This document shows, piece by piece, positions 34,351 through 48,300 of a DNA stretch of 64,000 nt. The position numbers and the translations under genes are program-made. The notes under the pieces are model-generated. The model searched no databases. It worked only from the letters and a program-made list of their open reading frames with translations, and was not told the origin of the DNA. This DNA is from Paragonimus westermani (Eukaryota > Platyhelminthes > Trematoda > Plagiorchiida > Troglotrematidae). Where the stretch lies: positions 62,001 through 126,000 of the forward strand of contig QNGE01001682.1 of the NCBI GenBank assembly GCA_008508345.1, in the 5' to 3' direction. Within the stretch, counting starts at the first letter, position 1; every line of letters starts with the position of its first letter.

Positions 34351-37300
34351 GTGAACGTGTCAGGAATCCTGCTTGAATGCATTCTCTTTTCGTTGCCTCG
34401 AGCACATTCTTGTCCTTATCCGGCTAGACTGTGTCTCGAACGGGGATCTCGTACTTAAAATGTGCATTCCAGGTATGCTCGTTTTGTTCAACCAAAGGAC
34501 TAGACAAACGCACTTGGATCACGCATTCCAAGGTCATCCTTAGAACGTCGAATGGCTCTCACTCTTCCTCTTATTCATACAAACTGAACGCAGCTCCTGG
34601 TTGGTATTCTGTCTGGCTGGAGTTGATCGAATTGCGTTCTACTTAGAACGGCTAATACGTGGATTTCGATCGGCAGCGGCCTGTTGTCCAAGGTGGATTT
34701 TGCCCCAGTCGAGTTTGATTGCATGCACATTTCATGATTTGCTTGTGGATTTCTCACCAGTGAGCAAACGTTTATTATGCTGGTTCAAGCGATATGCTGC
34801 TGGTTCACCGGAAATGGCGCAGCACGTCTTTTATTCTGTGTAGGGTACTCTGCCCTTCCCGTCATGCAGTATGGTTTACACATTACCTCGCATGAACTGA
34901 CCCATTGTTATCAACTTTCGAATTGGGTCCAATCAAAAGCTACCTCCAATTTCTGTGATACGTAGAGACGAAAACGTCATCTAGTAACGCCGTTTTATTG
35001 ACTATTTTGGGTCATTTCTGTTCCGCGTGCTGAAGACTCCCTTCGATCCCGTTCTTGTTCTGGCCTACAGATTGCATTTGTGCGTTGTAGCTTCAGACTC
35101 ATTTGATTGGCCTTAGACAACAGAAGTTTCTGTCACATGCCGTCTAATCGCTGTTGTCATGTCCTGATAGCAAGGATGGCCTGGAACCGCCTCAACTACA
35201 TCGTTATCTACTAGTCTATTACTATACCTTTCAGAAACTTATGGGAATGTTCAGTAACTTGCCTGTATTTTGGTACAATACGTTGAGGGTTGCCTAATTT
35301 TCTTTTCTGACTGACAACTCATTGCACGTCGTAACAGTGAATATTATCTGACGATCGCTTATTCATGATTAGTAAAAAGAATGGATCGCAGATATGACGT
35401 GGACATAGCCGTGTGCGCCACATTTGTTTTTCACACGCGTACATAGTTAATGTGTGTGAGTCAAAGGTACGTTGGTTAAGCCGCCTCGTGTGTACGAATT
35501 TTGCGGGGGAATTGCTTACATTCTTCAAAATGGACTTCAACAACTACGGTAAATGCCCTCACTTTTATGATATTAGGCTCATAGGAATGTAGCTCGTCTG
35601 AAGTTCGCAACTTTTGTACGAAGTAAGCTGTATGCTCAGCTCTTGTTGGGTGCTATTTCTTTTAATGGCAACTTTTCGGGGAAACCCTATTTTTGAAGAC
35701 GTCTTTACCCACGAGATTCATCCAGAGAGGCACTAAAGTGTTGATCTGTAAATGCGAGATCCGATAAATCTGTCGGATGAGATGAATCCTTAACACTTAC
35801 CTGGGGTTTTGTTTTGCGCCACATGGTTCGGCATTGCCGTGCAATAGGGTTGCATCTAGCGTTGCACTAGCATTTTCCGATGTACCGCCCCCAGTTCATT
35901 ACACTACGTCTCCGCTATAATTCTTTTACCAGGTCTCAGAAAGTTGTAGTCGATTATTCCCACATCAAACGGTAATCTTGGCTTTCCTCCGTTGGGTATC
36001 ACTTTTAGGCTTCGTTCAAGTAGGATCTCTCTTGCCAGAATCCACTTTCCTTCAGGAGTTATTACGCGTAACAATACTGGTCATTGTTTATTTTGCGTTA
36101 GCAGTGATATCCACATCTCCAAACATCTTTTTCTGAATCGCCGTCAATTCATGCTGACCAAGTCTGTCTTTGTCTTTTTGCATTCAAGCAACTGCAGATT
36201 ACTACTAAGTGATACGCTAAACTCTTTAGTTAAGTCCACGCACGTTCTGCTACTAATAGCTTTCACCAGCTCTATCAGACGATTGCCTACACGAATTTTA
36301 GTTCACTTCTTATGGGAGGTATCTTAAAAATCACATTCCCAGGCCGAAACCTGAAAAGTGGTTTTTAAAGTGTTCTTTCCTAATATATCATCGTCAAAAG
36401 TTGCTTTCATGTATTCGGCTGTTTATTTGGGCTTCAGACCGGAGTTTTCATCCTCCAGTGGATTGCAGACAGTTGTGTTACTTCGTTACGTTCACTCTCG
36501 TGCTAAAATGCGTAAGAACTATAATACTTCAGTTGCTCTTCATACCGAATGGAAGGGAATATTTTGTCACGGCGAGTATACGCTGCATAACACGCCAAAT
36601 CAATTCCGCATAAGAACAAAGTACGGAGCTTTCAGATCAATCACCTGGCAATTTCATGTCACGTGTTGACGAACACTGCGATGTGAAAAACTAACATTGT
36701 TTTCCAATAAAGTGATGTTGAAATTACGTATCTTGGACGCCGATCGACTATACCTCATCTTAGTTATTTGTGTCGTGAATAGTCCATTTGATGCAACCGG
36801 ATTGGTGTGCGGCCTTTGGCTACTATGCTGAACGAACCATAATGAATATGATTAGTTTAGTTTGAAAATGGCGATTCTTCTGTCGATCGCATCTGTATTC
36901 GCACCCCATGTAGACGTCGGAACGATTAGATTGTTCTTCTCATCAGCAGATTTTCATTGGTTTAATGCACTTAGACTCTCTCGATTTCTGACCTACTTTA
37001 ACCTGACTTGATTGTCAGGTTGAGGTTTGTGTGTTCTCGTCACATAGGTTACCAAAAGCTTGGCTTTAAATACCAAACAACCATTTCTGACGTTCCCTTC
37101 TTAGAAAACCGTATGCCAGTCGTCTTATCGTCCAGGCTTATTGTTGCGAGTCTCCACAGTTACTTATTTTGCCAAATGCCAAGTTCAGTTGCCGAGTCTG
37201 GGCTTGCTTTGATGTGCTTATAATAGATAATACTACTCATAAACACTGTGCTTCCGCTGTCAGGTGCCGGGGACCGTCGAGGTGACTTTCAGTTAGTTTT

Positions 37301-40300
37301 GATATAATCACTGAACCGAATTAACCCGCGAACTTTTGTTGATTTGATTCTCTTAAATTTTTCTGCCGTGCACTGCGCTGTCAACACTTAGCGTTGCTAT
37401 GGGACATCTTCCATTTAGCATTCTCATCGGCTTTCTAAGCGACCGTTCTTCGGCGGACACTGAAAACAGCATCCTATTTTTTTTCGTTGCATCTGGAACA
37501 AATAGGTGTGCTGATTTTGTCTCAGTTGTTCAGGCAGCCTGCTACCTTGGTAGTGAGTGATACAGATTCTAGCCTGATGGGAAACTTCATATTCGCTTCC
37601 GACGAGCTTTCCCAATAAATTTTTTTTATGGGAGACCGCATTTCAGTGTAGTGTTTTGAAGTTCTGCACACTAGGCTCTCTCAAACTCACTTTCACTCTG
37701 TTCAGATTAAAACTCACCAGTAATGTCATTTGAGAAGCTTGTAACATGGATCCTTTTCTCGAATCCTGGTTGGCAGTAAGCCCAATTGCTCATCGTTTCC
37801 ACTGCTCTAACCATTTCGATACCGATGCCACTTACCCACAACCGTCGGTCACATTCGTTGCGGTTGATGTTTTCTCTCACTTTCTCTCTGATTCCGCACA
37901 CACGCAAGTTTCGTATCCACTTCTTGCAGACCTACCTTTTTCACATGCGTTACAGTCGGTCAATGTTTACATGCTAAACACGACGGTTTGGAGCAGCTAC
38001 GTGTTCGAATGTGACGCTGGGGTTGTGGCGAATCGATTTACCGCCTTTCTATTGTGTGCACGAGGTGTAACTGCGAGGTCGGACTGCGTGACATTTACAT
38101 ACAAGTGCGACCGTTTGTACCTCGTCAAACACTTTTTGGACAGCTGATGCATCTTCTTTCTTTTCAAAAACAAGCAAACATCGCGTCTTTAATGTCAACA
38201 CCTTAGTTGCGTCCTTCCTTGTTGATATGCTACAATTAATCGAGGTACACTCTTTCCCTTCACGTTCATCTGCCCATTATTGCTTTTTATGTCTATCTTT
38301 TCTTCATTGATTAGATCTAGGGTGACGGAAATGGAACAGGTTTCGAATTAAAGCCACTGTTATTAAAATTCTGACTACTGTTTTTGATCAACATAATTCA
38401 CAGGAACTAGCCTTAAATGAGCATCGCCGTTCCTTTCATTGTCATGCCTCAACCTTCATCCCCAACCATCTAGTCGCCAGACGTATTGTGCTAACTGTCG
38501 CGCTCTTTTTGAAACGTATGCTTTTGAAGTTATTTTTCGAAGTATGTCCCATGTGTGTGGTAAGTTCAATGAGGCACAAATCTCGCATTATGCTTTTGGT
38601 CTCTCGCTTTTCCCATCGCATCAAAGTTGTCCACTTTCGTTACTCCATAGTGGAGATGTTTTTTTTCAGACGGACGTTGCCGAATAATGCACTTGTTTTC
38701 TGTGTAAACATAGTTGTCGCTGGTCACATGCCAATACAAAAATCGTAGATTGCGTATGTTTAACTGCTAGCTTGTTCACCCTTTGAATTATTGTATTCTT
38801 CTACGAGACTCCGTTATCACCTATCACGGTTTCACCATACTTCCCCTGTTTGATCATTTCATTGCTTAACAGGAAATCTCGCAATAAAAGTCGGCAGCAC
38901 AAAGGTAGAGTTGTCAGTTAACCAGAAATTGGCCGCTTTGTAGTCCTTTTTGTATGCTGCCACTTGCACTTGGCACCATTTTGTAGCACGCACTCGCAGT
39001 TTGTTATATTCTTTCCGTATATGTGTACATCCCCACCTTAGTTTGTTCGTGTCCTTCCCGCTATTCGTATCTACTTTTCCAGCCTCTGTGCACATGTTGG
39101 TTGCATGCTTGTCCGTTCTTCGCTGGTTTCATTGTCATCTTTGCTCTTGTTTAAATCAAAAATCCATCGTCTTCGGTCTGTTGTGTCGTCTCATCTTCTC
39201 TTTGCCTTGCCATGACACGTGTCATAAGTTGACATGACGTAACCGTGTGTACGTGACACGGTTACTTCGGACAAGTATTCGGGGACAAGTTTAAAAATGT
39301 TCTAACCTTAACTCGTTTTCAATGCCTAACAAATGTATTTCATCCCACTTTTGGGATTCGCGCTTATCAGCTATTTCACTCTTGCTTTAATCCGTCTTGT
39401 TTTCTGTGAACAGATACTAAAGTGTTTACTTACTGCTCTGCATCTTGCTGCTCACTAGTTTATGTAATCCTGATACACATTCCTCCAATCGTTTAGGTTA
39501 CGTATACTTAGTGTTTAGCACTCGGAAGTTTAGGACGCTAATTTCCACCCACAATTGAACACGTTTTGCTCACTCACTCTCATAGACCGAAGTAGATTTG
39601 CTTTTTGTAGGACTTATCAAATGTCCTCGTTCTGATCGAAATTCCGGTTGTATCACTGTTTATATGAGAGTATTGTTCCTTGCTCCTTAAACGGGTGTGT
39701 GTGCGTGTGTAATGTGCACTCGTATAATACTTCCCCATGCAGCCAACAGTTCGTGCAAACTGCGTTTGATTGTCGGTATTCAGCATGCCAGCTTTTGTCT
39801 TTCTCTTCCCTTGCGATTATCATTCTAATCAGCATGGCGTCATTTGTGTTTTTGTTGGGTAAGAGTGAACTAATCCCCCTTCACCGTCTTCTTGATTGTC
39901 CCGTATGTGCCTAAACATCACCCAACGTTTTACGGTTCACTTCTTTAGGGTGTCACTTTGATGTCTCCCGTTTGTTCTCTTATCTCAAAACTTGTTTTCC
40001 CTATTTCCACTTGTCTCAGGCTATTCACTCGTTCCACAGCCATGCTAAACAAACAAGGTATTCATGATGCCCGTGTGCCCTGCTATATTGTGTACAGCAT
40101 TTTATGATTTCTTATACGCGATTGCACAGCCTAATTCCGTCTAACTTTCTGGTTGCTGTTGTGTGTGTGTATCAGCTCTGTTCATTCGACAGAGTCGCGT
40201 TTGTTTCGGCCATGCACGCTCCTTCGTGGTCGAGTAGTTTAACGTAAAACGTAGTCTTCACCTCATTCTTCTTTTTTGACTATGAATTTCGATCCAACTG

Positions 40301-40970
40301 TGAACGGTGACCTGCCAACTTGTCTTGTTACAAATGTTAAATTTGTAACAGTGGTCAGTATACATACGGACGCACTATATGAAGCGAATCGACAAACACC
40401 CTCATGATATATTTAATGGCTGTGGGTTTCACTTCACTCCCCACTTTACAGACCAGCCATATTTAACCTATTTGGCATGGTCTGCATGTTTTTCGCAGAA
40501 GAACCGGGGAGCAATGTCGTCGACATGCTCTACACCAGTCAACCTACTCCCTGCTAGGTGCTCCATCCTGAGGTCCTCGGAACCTTAGACTGTTCCTTCC
40601 AGAATATCTTGCGTCAAAATCTGTAAAAAGAAGTGGAGAGACAAAACGCCACTTGACATGGAGAACGCTCGAGATAGCTCTCCACGAATGCGCACTCTGC
40701 ACTCAGAACTGGCATAAAACGAATTCAGCAAATTGACACTTTCCTGGGATTCTCCTCGAATAGATACCATTCCAGAGATCTTGTCAGGCAACCGAGTCAA
40801 ACCTAACGTTTAGGTCCGAAAATGCCACGAACGTTGATTGAGGATAGTAGTGCTGATGCTCCAGTGTTTGTCACAAGATGAGAATGTGATCGGTACGCCA
40901 GCAATCAGACCGAAACCCTGCTTGTTTTCTTTTTGTCTAGTTTACTTTACGCTTCAGAAGCCGTGGAAGT
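34351..40970. other. No recognisable gene
   Basis: Long T-rich stretch. The longest open frames (133 codons at 37746-38147, 111 codons at 35992-36327) have composition typical of T/C-rich noncoding DNA and no motif. A short GT-rich run lies at 39691-39710. No tRNA-like fold or RT motif was noticed. Confidence 0.35.
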
Positions 40971-41347
40971 GTACGTAACTCATGAGTCTCTTGGATACGC
41001 TAGAGACCAGGTTGCCACATGAAAATGAGAAGTTGCCGATAACCTCCACTATTCAGAAGATCCTACTTCAGTTTCTCATTTGGAATTTACTATTGCGGTC
41101 ATTCCAGGAAACGAAAAGTGTTAAAGAAGTAATGTTCGCGCCTAAGCCTTTCTTAGGATTCAATATTTCGGACTTCAAAGATACTCTGGGTTTCGATCGA
41201 AGATCGCCGGAAGTGCCACAATTTAGACAATCTCAATCATACCCAACTGAACCTACTGGTTCAGGCCGGTAGAACGGTTGCTCAGTGTGTTCACTCCACA
41301 CGTCGAATCGCCGCGACAACCAGCGCACTCATGAGCCATCTTTTCAG

Positions 41348-41488
41348 GTGTATCGACCGCCTCCCAGCTGTGGACTAGCATACGAAATCCGCAGTCCAAG
41401 CCAAATGACTTGTTCTGGAAACAGGTCTCCTAACCGATTAGGATTAGCGAACGGACTCAACACACCGTTGGAACCACAGTCGAACTAG
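41348..41488 (+). CDS. Candidate terminal exon of unknown gene
   Basis: Acceptor-like CATCTTTTCAG at 41347 is followed by 46 open codons and a TAG. The encoded piece is rich in Pro, Ser and Asn (VYRPPPSCGLAYEIRSPSQM ... LGLANGLNTPLEPQSN). A Ser/Pro-rich frame just upstream (about 41156-41270, PEVPQFRQSQSYPTEPTGSG) has similar character. Such sequence would suit a cytoplasmic tail, and the strand agrees with prominin. However, this exon starts in phase 0 while the prominin TM5 exon ends two bases into a codon, so a direct join is not possible. No polyadenylation signal was noticed close by. Treat as a weak candidate only. Confidence 0.2.
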   Translation: MYRPPPSCGLAYEIRSPSQMTCSGNRSPNRLGLANGLNTPLEPQSN

Positions 41489-42399
41489 TTGGCACGGGAC
41501 GAAGGCTACGCGCACTTCCGATCAAGGCGCTCGATCCCAGTGTTCGGGCCACCGTTATCCACGATCGATAACATCTGGCTGTTGACAAACGTCTCAATGT
41601 CTGAAAAGCAACACTAGGCTGGTAACCAACACGTATCGGTGAGTGCAAATGTATAAAGCAGAAATACGATATCTCCCTGACGTGCTGTGCTATCACGACA
41701 ATTTTTCACCAAACGATGGATAACAGAAAGCTGCATTCATGAACGACACGGATGTATAAAGTACTGGAAGAGTGATCGGAAACTAATAATCTGAGGTACA
41801 TCATGTTGTTTTAGGTTTATCGCGCTATTTGTGCCTTGTTCGGCTGTGGTTCCAGCGGTGTGTTGAGTCCGTTTGCTAATTTTACTGTTTTCCGGACAAT
41901 CCCTTTTGGCTTGGACCGCGGATTGCGTGTCCGGGTCCACAGTTGGAAAGCGATCGTTAGTCTCACTAACACGTTGTCGGTGCCCGATGTACCCAGGGTA
42001 AACAGCGTCCAGCTGACCCCCCCCTGAAAGTGCTTTTTTCGTGTCCGACATGTTCGGGGAAGTAAGTCTTACGGTCTCTAACAATTCTTCGTTGATTTTT
42101 GACACAGCTCAGCGGTGTTTGTCGTGTTCGAAGTTGGGAAATCATTCGACGTTTGTCCATAAGTTCTGGTGAATGTGCAGAAAACCACTGCTTCGTTATC
42201 TGCAGCGCTCTTTTTGAATGAATTCTTTCACAATGTGTTCGCATTACTATTCAAACTTTTACTCATTATCTGTTTAGGTCACTCTACTGTCATGACCCGG
42301 ACAGTTTGAATGTCAGCGCTGTTCTGCCGTTGTTTCCCACATCCTTGTCCCTCAACTCCCAACTGAGCACCTTATGTTTTTGAGCAGCTAACCTCTAAG

Positions 42400-42800
42400 T
42401 AGACGATTAAACGATGTGGGTAAGAGAAACGCGTGATCTGAATCAAGGTGGCTACTCGAAAGTGATCGAACAGTGCTCGGTGGAGATGCGCCACCGACAG
42501 CTGATGATGATTTAAATTATTTGTCTGTTGTTGAGTTGCACAGAGTAGTTTCCATGTAGCGCATTATCGTCGTTTACGGTGGAATGCGCTACTCGATGTG
42601 TGGTGTCTGTGAGGTGCGTCTAGCTGTGTCATCCGATCGACTTCGTCAGTACGTCGCACACGAGCACCGAACGCACCATCCAGTCGCTTCTCTAGACTAG
42701 GATGACCACGTTGTGGGTGCACATCACCAGCAAGCACAGTGCTTCCCAAGTGTTTAGTTTTTCTTAGGAGTTTGAAGGCAGCATCGTACAAGTTATCCTT
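42400..42800 (-). pseudogene. LINE endonuclease relic
   Basis: On the - strand, the frame ending at 42791 encodes LLRKTKHLGSTVLAGDVHPQ, RRTDEVDRMTQL and, further on, a CATWKLL...N block (about 42540-42410). This follows the AP-endonuclease domain of LINEs, in which VLAGDFNAQ and a later RRxATWR..xxxQIDHI stretch carry catalytic residues. The aspartate of LAGD survives, but the N usually two residues later is replaced by H and the QIDH motif is lost. No RT follows on the same strand. Confidence 0.65.
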
Positions 42801-43339
42801 GATAGCATTTAACTTATTGTCTGTTGGACAAGCTAGGGCTGTCTGATTCTGTTAGCGGATTGTGTCGTTAATGCCTGTATTGTATGCTCCCACTCTGGTA
42901 TATTGTCAACGAAATACGTTCATTACCCCTCTAGTTTGACGAACGATTCGTGCCAATCTTTTAATAATTCTTTAAACGATCGGTCTCGGTTCACTGTTTT
43001 AAGTCATCAACCAGAAATATGTAGGATGTCTTCAATCTTTTTCGAGCATATCTCCAATCTGTACGCACCTGCATTTCCCCCATCAAGATCATCATGCTCG
43101 CACCGCAAACACTTCGACAGACCTGATTATTTTAGCTGTGATCACGGGTGCTGATCTTCTTTGCCCACTGGTTATGGACCTTTACTGTCTATGCTCAAGC
43201 AACGTTTGCGATTGTTCTCTCGAAGTTTCTTCCATACTTGGGTTTCACTCCGTGTCCGATTTCAATTTATGTTCAATCTATATTGTATCACGAAGTCAAA
43301 GCTCAATCCTGAACAATACATATCCTTGTTTTTTAAACA

Positions 43340-43640
43340 CCTCGTGGTCCATCTCACCATCATCTCAGTCAGCAATAGATCAGTGGTTCTCCATTATGCT
43401 TAACTGTTACACAAACAAGGAGTATAAAAGCGAACCCTGTACAGGAAGAGGAAAGGAAAAGACTTAACCACTAAAAATAACCACGTCTATATTCATTCAT
43501 TCAACAATAAGATGCTTACACCTTGCAGACAAACAACCGAGTTATGTGGACAAATAAGGTGTTATCAGGAAGACAGCTTTCACTGCTCCACATCATTAAG
43601 TGCTCAATCTGCTACAAATATGCCTTGTGACGTTTACTTT
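43340..43640 (-). mobile_element. LINE 3' tail fragment
   Basis: On the - strand this matches the same tail family: the GCAAGGTGTAAGCATCTTAT block, GAATATAGACGTGGTTATT, a GAACCACTGATCTATTG block and a terminal GAGATGATGGTGAGATG run. Only the tail is present. It is an independent insertion from the endonuclease relic at 42.4-42.8 kb, which lies downstream on the same strand. Confidence 0.7.
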
Positions 43641-46600
43641 TGTTGCAGCCATGTTCATCGTCATCTTTTTTTCACTTACCGTCTCCGATCAGTAGACTAA
43701 ACAAACAGCAGTCACTGTACGCACAGAGCAGTGGACACTTTCTAGCACATGGTCCTAGCATCATCCTCTATCAGAATGATTGTTGACTTGTTCGTCTCCA
43801 TCTTTGTGTATGTGCATGCCGCTGATGGTTAGGGTTGCTAGGTTCATGTTTTGTTTATTGTCTCTGTAGATGCGGTGCGTCCAATCCGCATACGATGGTT
43901 ATCCACGTTTGGTGTTCCACGAGTTTACGCTCATGTGCAGATCGCATCTGATTACAGTTGGCTCTGAATCTTAATTGTGGAAATCTTGTGGTCGCAAACC
44001 AAACGCTTGTGTTTTGGTTGAGCGACGAATTGGTTGTATAAAAATTTGAGAGGGAGTGATCGAGTAACTGGGTTCGACAGCACATCGTTGCCCAAACTGG
44101 TTCATCGTGAGCTAAACTTGACGGTGCGGAATTTTATGCGGTAATATGCATACCATTAGATATTAAGACTAACAATGCTGTTATCCGACAATCCCTGTGA
44201 TTTTGTTGGTTTTTTTCGGAGATATATCTTCCCATGACACTGTTCAAAGAAAATGACACTACCCATAGCAAACTCTTTGTGAACAGATTAATTGGTGTTT
44301 TTAAAGTTCACTCTCAACGGCAGCTTCTGCTTGTCTTGCAAGTTTGTGCAAATTGTGCCCCTCGACGCTGACCGAAATAGATACACTGGATCTCCTTTAA
44401 TCTCCGTAGGATGTTATACGCCTGAATTGAAATACCTATGCCTTTGTCTGGTTTTTATTGATATTCGCCTTTTTTCCATTGGAATCAGTCAAAATTGCGG
44501 TATCTGTCCCTTTTTCAGGTAAGCGAGAAAGCTAAGAGAAAAATTGAGCCGCGTTTTCTGAATATTCGTGGTATTCCGTCACATTTTATATCCGGAATCA
44601 TATCAAACTAAACCTTTAGAGGTTATGTTTAGCTGTATGGTTCGCAGTGCCGTATGTAGACTTAATACAATTTTTTAAATGAATCTCCCGCAGTGCTGTG
44701 GACACGAGATAAGTTTAAGTTCCGTGACCGGGATCAGGCAGCTGGGTTCTCCTCATTCAATATCTCACGTTGCAGATTTCGTAAGTAGTGTCTGAAGACA
44801 CTAAACTTGGCCTGTCCTTATCTAACTCAAACGTAGTGTTGTTAAAGTAGTGAATGATCTTAAGACTGTTTAACTGTTACCTCAGTTGTCACGCCGTCGT
44901 ACCGGCATCCAGCAAAATCGATTGTACAGCTTGATTATCTCGCTAACGAAAAATAGTAGAAGGGGCAAAACTGCGCTAGTGGAAGTTGCTTAATTTTTTC
45001 ATCTAGATTGACGGGATAGTAACTACAACCTTATCATTTTTCAAACGAAAAATGGTGAACATTACAGGAGTAAGGTAAGCTCGTGTGCATAATGACGGCG
45101 ATGCTGCTTTCTGATAACAGACTGATAAGCTGCTGAGGAGTGTACAGTCTGCCATTACAAAATTCTTCTGTGCAGTTCCTTCTGAAAAGAGGGACATCGT
45201 AAAAATGAAACAGTATTTATTTTCCCAAAGTACAAATGAACTTCCACCAGTTCTAGCGATTGACTTATTTACTGTGTAAATCGATCATTTGGGATTGGTT
45301 TCTGACGGTTACGACTTTTGCTGTTTAAAGTGATCGGTAGCAAAATATTTGAAATAACGGTTACTATGATTTGCGTTGACTCGCCATCCACTCATTGACA
45401 GTCTATAGCCAAGTGAGCTGGTTCACTCAAATAGCCATTTAAAGCTTTAGAAAAACTGTCGCAGCTGAATGAAACACTCACGTAGTGTTCAGCATTATCC
45501 GTATGATGCATTTGATTTTCGAAAATGCGACCTGACAGTTACCGGTGGCTTGCGAGAAATGTTACGATTGTTAACCACCTAGACTCTTACATGTTCATGA
45601 GGTGTGGTGCGTGCTAAAAGTTAACATTACGATAGTGGTTCTTCCTCGGGGAACCCTTTTGGTAAAGTCCGCAGCATTCGGATAAGTCGACATTTTTTCT
45701 CGAGTAAACAGACAACAGAATTTTTTTGCCTTTCTTTTTTTGCATCTTCTTGTGTTGTTTATGTGGCCTGTTAGGTTATTTTTCGACATTCTTAGGTTCA
45801 TGAGCTATTTACATTCAGATTGTCACCTATGTCATGCTGATTCACCTTATCTAACATGAATAGTTCTCACCGGTGGTTGGCTTTTTACCAACTTTTGTAA
45901 CCTCAGTATTCCCATGCATCCAGCGTGTGTGTTTGCGCATGTGCTACAGACCCACTGATATTTGAGTTCGAATCAGTCTGTTCATGGTTTGTCCAATTCT
46001 TTTTTCTTATTTACAGCCAAACCAAACACAAACGGCTCTCACAAACGGAACTCCTCTAGCAATCGAAACAATCCGTATTCCCGTTATCATCAGGTGTCTG
46101 TTTATCCGTACGACGCTTACGAATAATCATCGATTCTTATTTCCGGCTTTCCTATCTCCTTACTATTTGACACAATGCCGATATGGTTCCCGGCCATTTG
46201 TTGCGCTTTAACTTTTAGTTTCTTTTCTACCGCTGGCTGTTTATCTGATTGAGCGATCCAGTGGTTAAGCATTAAACGTTCGTATTCAATTCACCATTCG
46301 TTTCTCCATCCCGTTTGGCTCCTCGTTTCGGTATTGTATGACGTTTTTTTTGGGTTTTTGAAAACCACGAAAACTCTACTACGTGAAGAATCTTGCCACG
46401 ATCATATTTTCTAGTGAGGTTCGTTGTATCCGCGTTTTGTTTATTTCATCGGTTACTCCCGCCCCTGCAGACTAGAAAGTCTCTCGATATTTGTCATGGA
46501 CACCAATTCAACCTCTCACTTCCCACTATTCTACGAGAGTCGCTTCATTTTTTTTACCGGGCGTCCAAAGCGTTCCGTAACCAGTATTTCCTGTTGTATT

Positions 46601-47220
46601 CATTGTTGATTACTGTCGCCTCTACTAACTTGCTGTCCTGCATTCGATTCGTCTGTGCATTTTTTTTAATATTCGCTGATATCGTGCCTATAAAACTGTA
46701 TGCATCATTCAACTGTCATTTTTGCAACATTGCCGTAGTATTTTTTAATGCAGCTTGTTTCTGCAACGTACTTAATGTGTATATGGATTATTTCAGTTGA
46801 TTTAATTCAACCATTTCTTCGACGAGGTTAGCTAGCTTTTCCGCTGATCTCAGAATGAGTGCTGTTTTCAGTAAGCAGGCTTACTTAGGTTGACGAACTG
46901 CGATCATCTTTCACTCGCGAAGAGTACGTTGGGCTGATGCTCACGTCACCTGGAAACGCCGGTTTTTATGGTGACCCCTTATATATAAAGCAGTTTAATC
47001 TGGTAAGTGGATGCTGTTACTGGCATGACTTGCGATAAGGCCTTGGTAACTGTGGTTAACGGTTGTGTCGAGCTGACAAATATGTCGATCTGAGGTATGT
47101 ATTATATATTTACCACAAAGTGAGATAGACTAGCGAGCTTGCAACCGTATTTGGGAAGGAAAATTGTAAGGTGTTGCGATAGGTAGGAAAGGTGGAAAGG
47201 GGGGATGAGTTACACTGATT
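43641..47220. other. No recognisable gene
   Basis: Includes a 76-codon - frame at 43855-44085 and a T-rich 135-codon + frame at 46393-46800 with no motif. One stretch near 45950-45980 (GAGTTCGAATCAG) resembles a pol III B box, but no convincing tRNA-like fold was made out. Confidence 0.35.
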
Positions 47221-47224
47221 CGTA

Positions 47225-48300
47225 ACACGTGCACCATTGACTTCCACTCTTCGACACAATAGACTACGTTCTCAGGCAAGTCGTGTCCTTTGGACCCCAG
47301 ACAGGAAGCCGTGAAAGTCCCGTCGAAGCAAGCTTCATTGTTAGTGCCTTATTCCGAACCCAAATGATACACCGGCCACCAGGCCGACACTGGTAATCAA
47401 GGCACGATGTGGCTTGCGACCAGTTGGCATTCGTAATGTGTGGCTAAGCCGAAGGTACACTTGAGCTGACGTCAGCGTGTTCAGTGGTCAGTAGAGTCTT
47501 TCTGTCCCGTTGACACGTTGGTGATCTTTGTCATTGTTGATACGGCGTCCTTGTCACACGTCACTAGTGCTTCGGAGACACCAATGGTCGAAAGTGGGCC
47601 ATCTGTCTACACCCTTTCTGTGTGCTGTTCGGGTTTGGTAGCTGTACAGTGTGGTGACATTGTGCACTCGGTGTTGCACAGATTGAGTGAGATCGCGCCG
47701 TGGTCAGAGATGTCAGGAGTTGGGAGACGCCATTGGAGCTTTGGCCATTTGATTCGTGATTAGTTCGGATGTTCGACCAGTGTTGATACAGCTTCTGAGG
47801 TAAATGAACTTTCCAGTTAGCTCCCGCAGCTCACTGTCACGCGTGAGAGCATGTGCTGAGTCCTGTTTATTTTCGAATAGTAAGTTGCGAATGCCGTGAG
47901 AGACTGTCGAACTGACGCCTGTGGTATGTCTTGGACACTCTGGACTCCCTGTGTGTTCTGGTCGCTTGCAGCAGTGTCGTCTGCATACTGTGTTTGGAAT
48001 TCGAATGTGTGTGCAAGTTCTACTCCATTATATTCACAGTCTGCTAAAGCGCACCGTTCGATCTGGTCTGCTGCCAAATGTTGAGTAGGATAGGGGAAGC
48101 AGGACAACCTTATGGCACTTTACTTGGGATTTTGATGGTCGATGATACGTGGTCGTAAGCCTCAGTCTGGTCTGACAATAGGTTGTTTGCAGTATTTCGA
48201 CATACTTCTTGGGTATGCCCTTTCTCTGTTGAGAGTCCGAATGTAGCCCTGTCAGCAGAATCAAAATGTCTAAAGTGATAATAGTTATCGGCCTTTCAGA
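47225..48300 (-). mobile_element. LINE 3' half, second copy with intact target site
   Basis: Same element as 1890-4045 but without the Penelope-like insertion. On the - strand it runs from RT fingers (RKGIPKKYVEILQTTY near 48200) through the catalytic QYADDTAASDQ (YADD at 47976-47987), the YLRSC block, and the MPTGRKPHRALI block to the end of the coding relic near 47230. The insertion target AAGTTCTACTCC occurs once, at 48015-48026. Several stops and frame changes are present, so it is inactive. Bases 47349-48026 are identical to 2028-2705. Confidence 0.8.

Noticed and set aside
37746..38147. 133-codon + frame
   Set aside because: No motif, composition of T/C-rich noncoding DNA, overlapping open frames in another phase, and no splice-site support.
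46393..46800. 135-codon + frame with hydrophobic stretches
   Set aside because: The apparent membrane segments follow from a T-rich sequence; no conserved motif and no exon boundaries.
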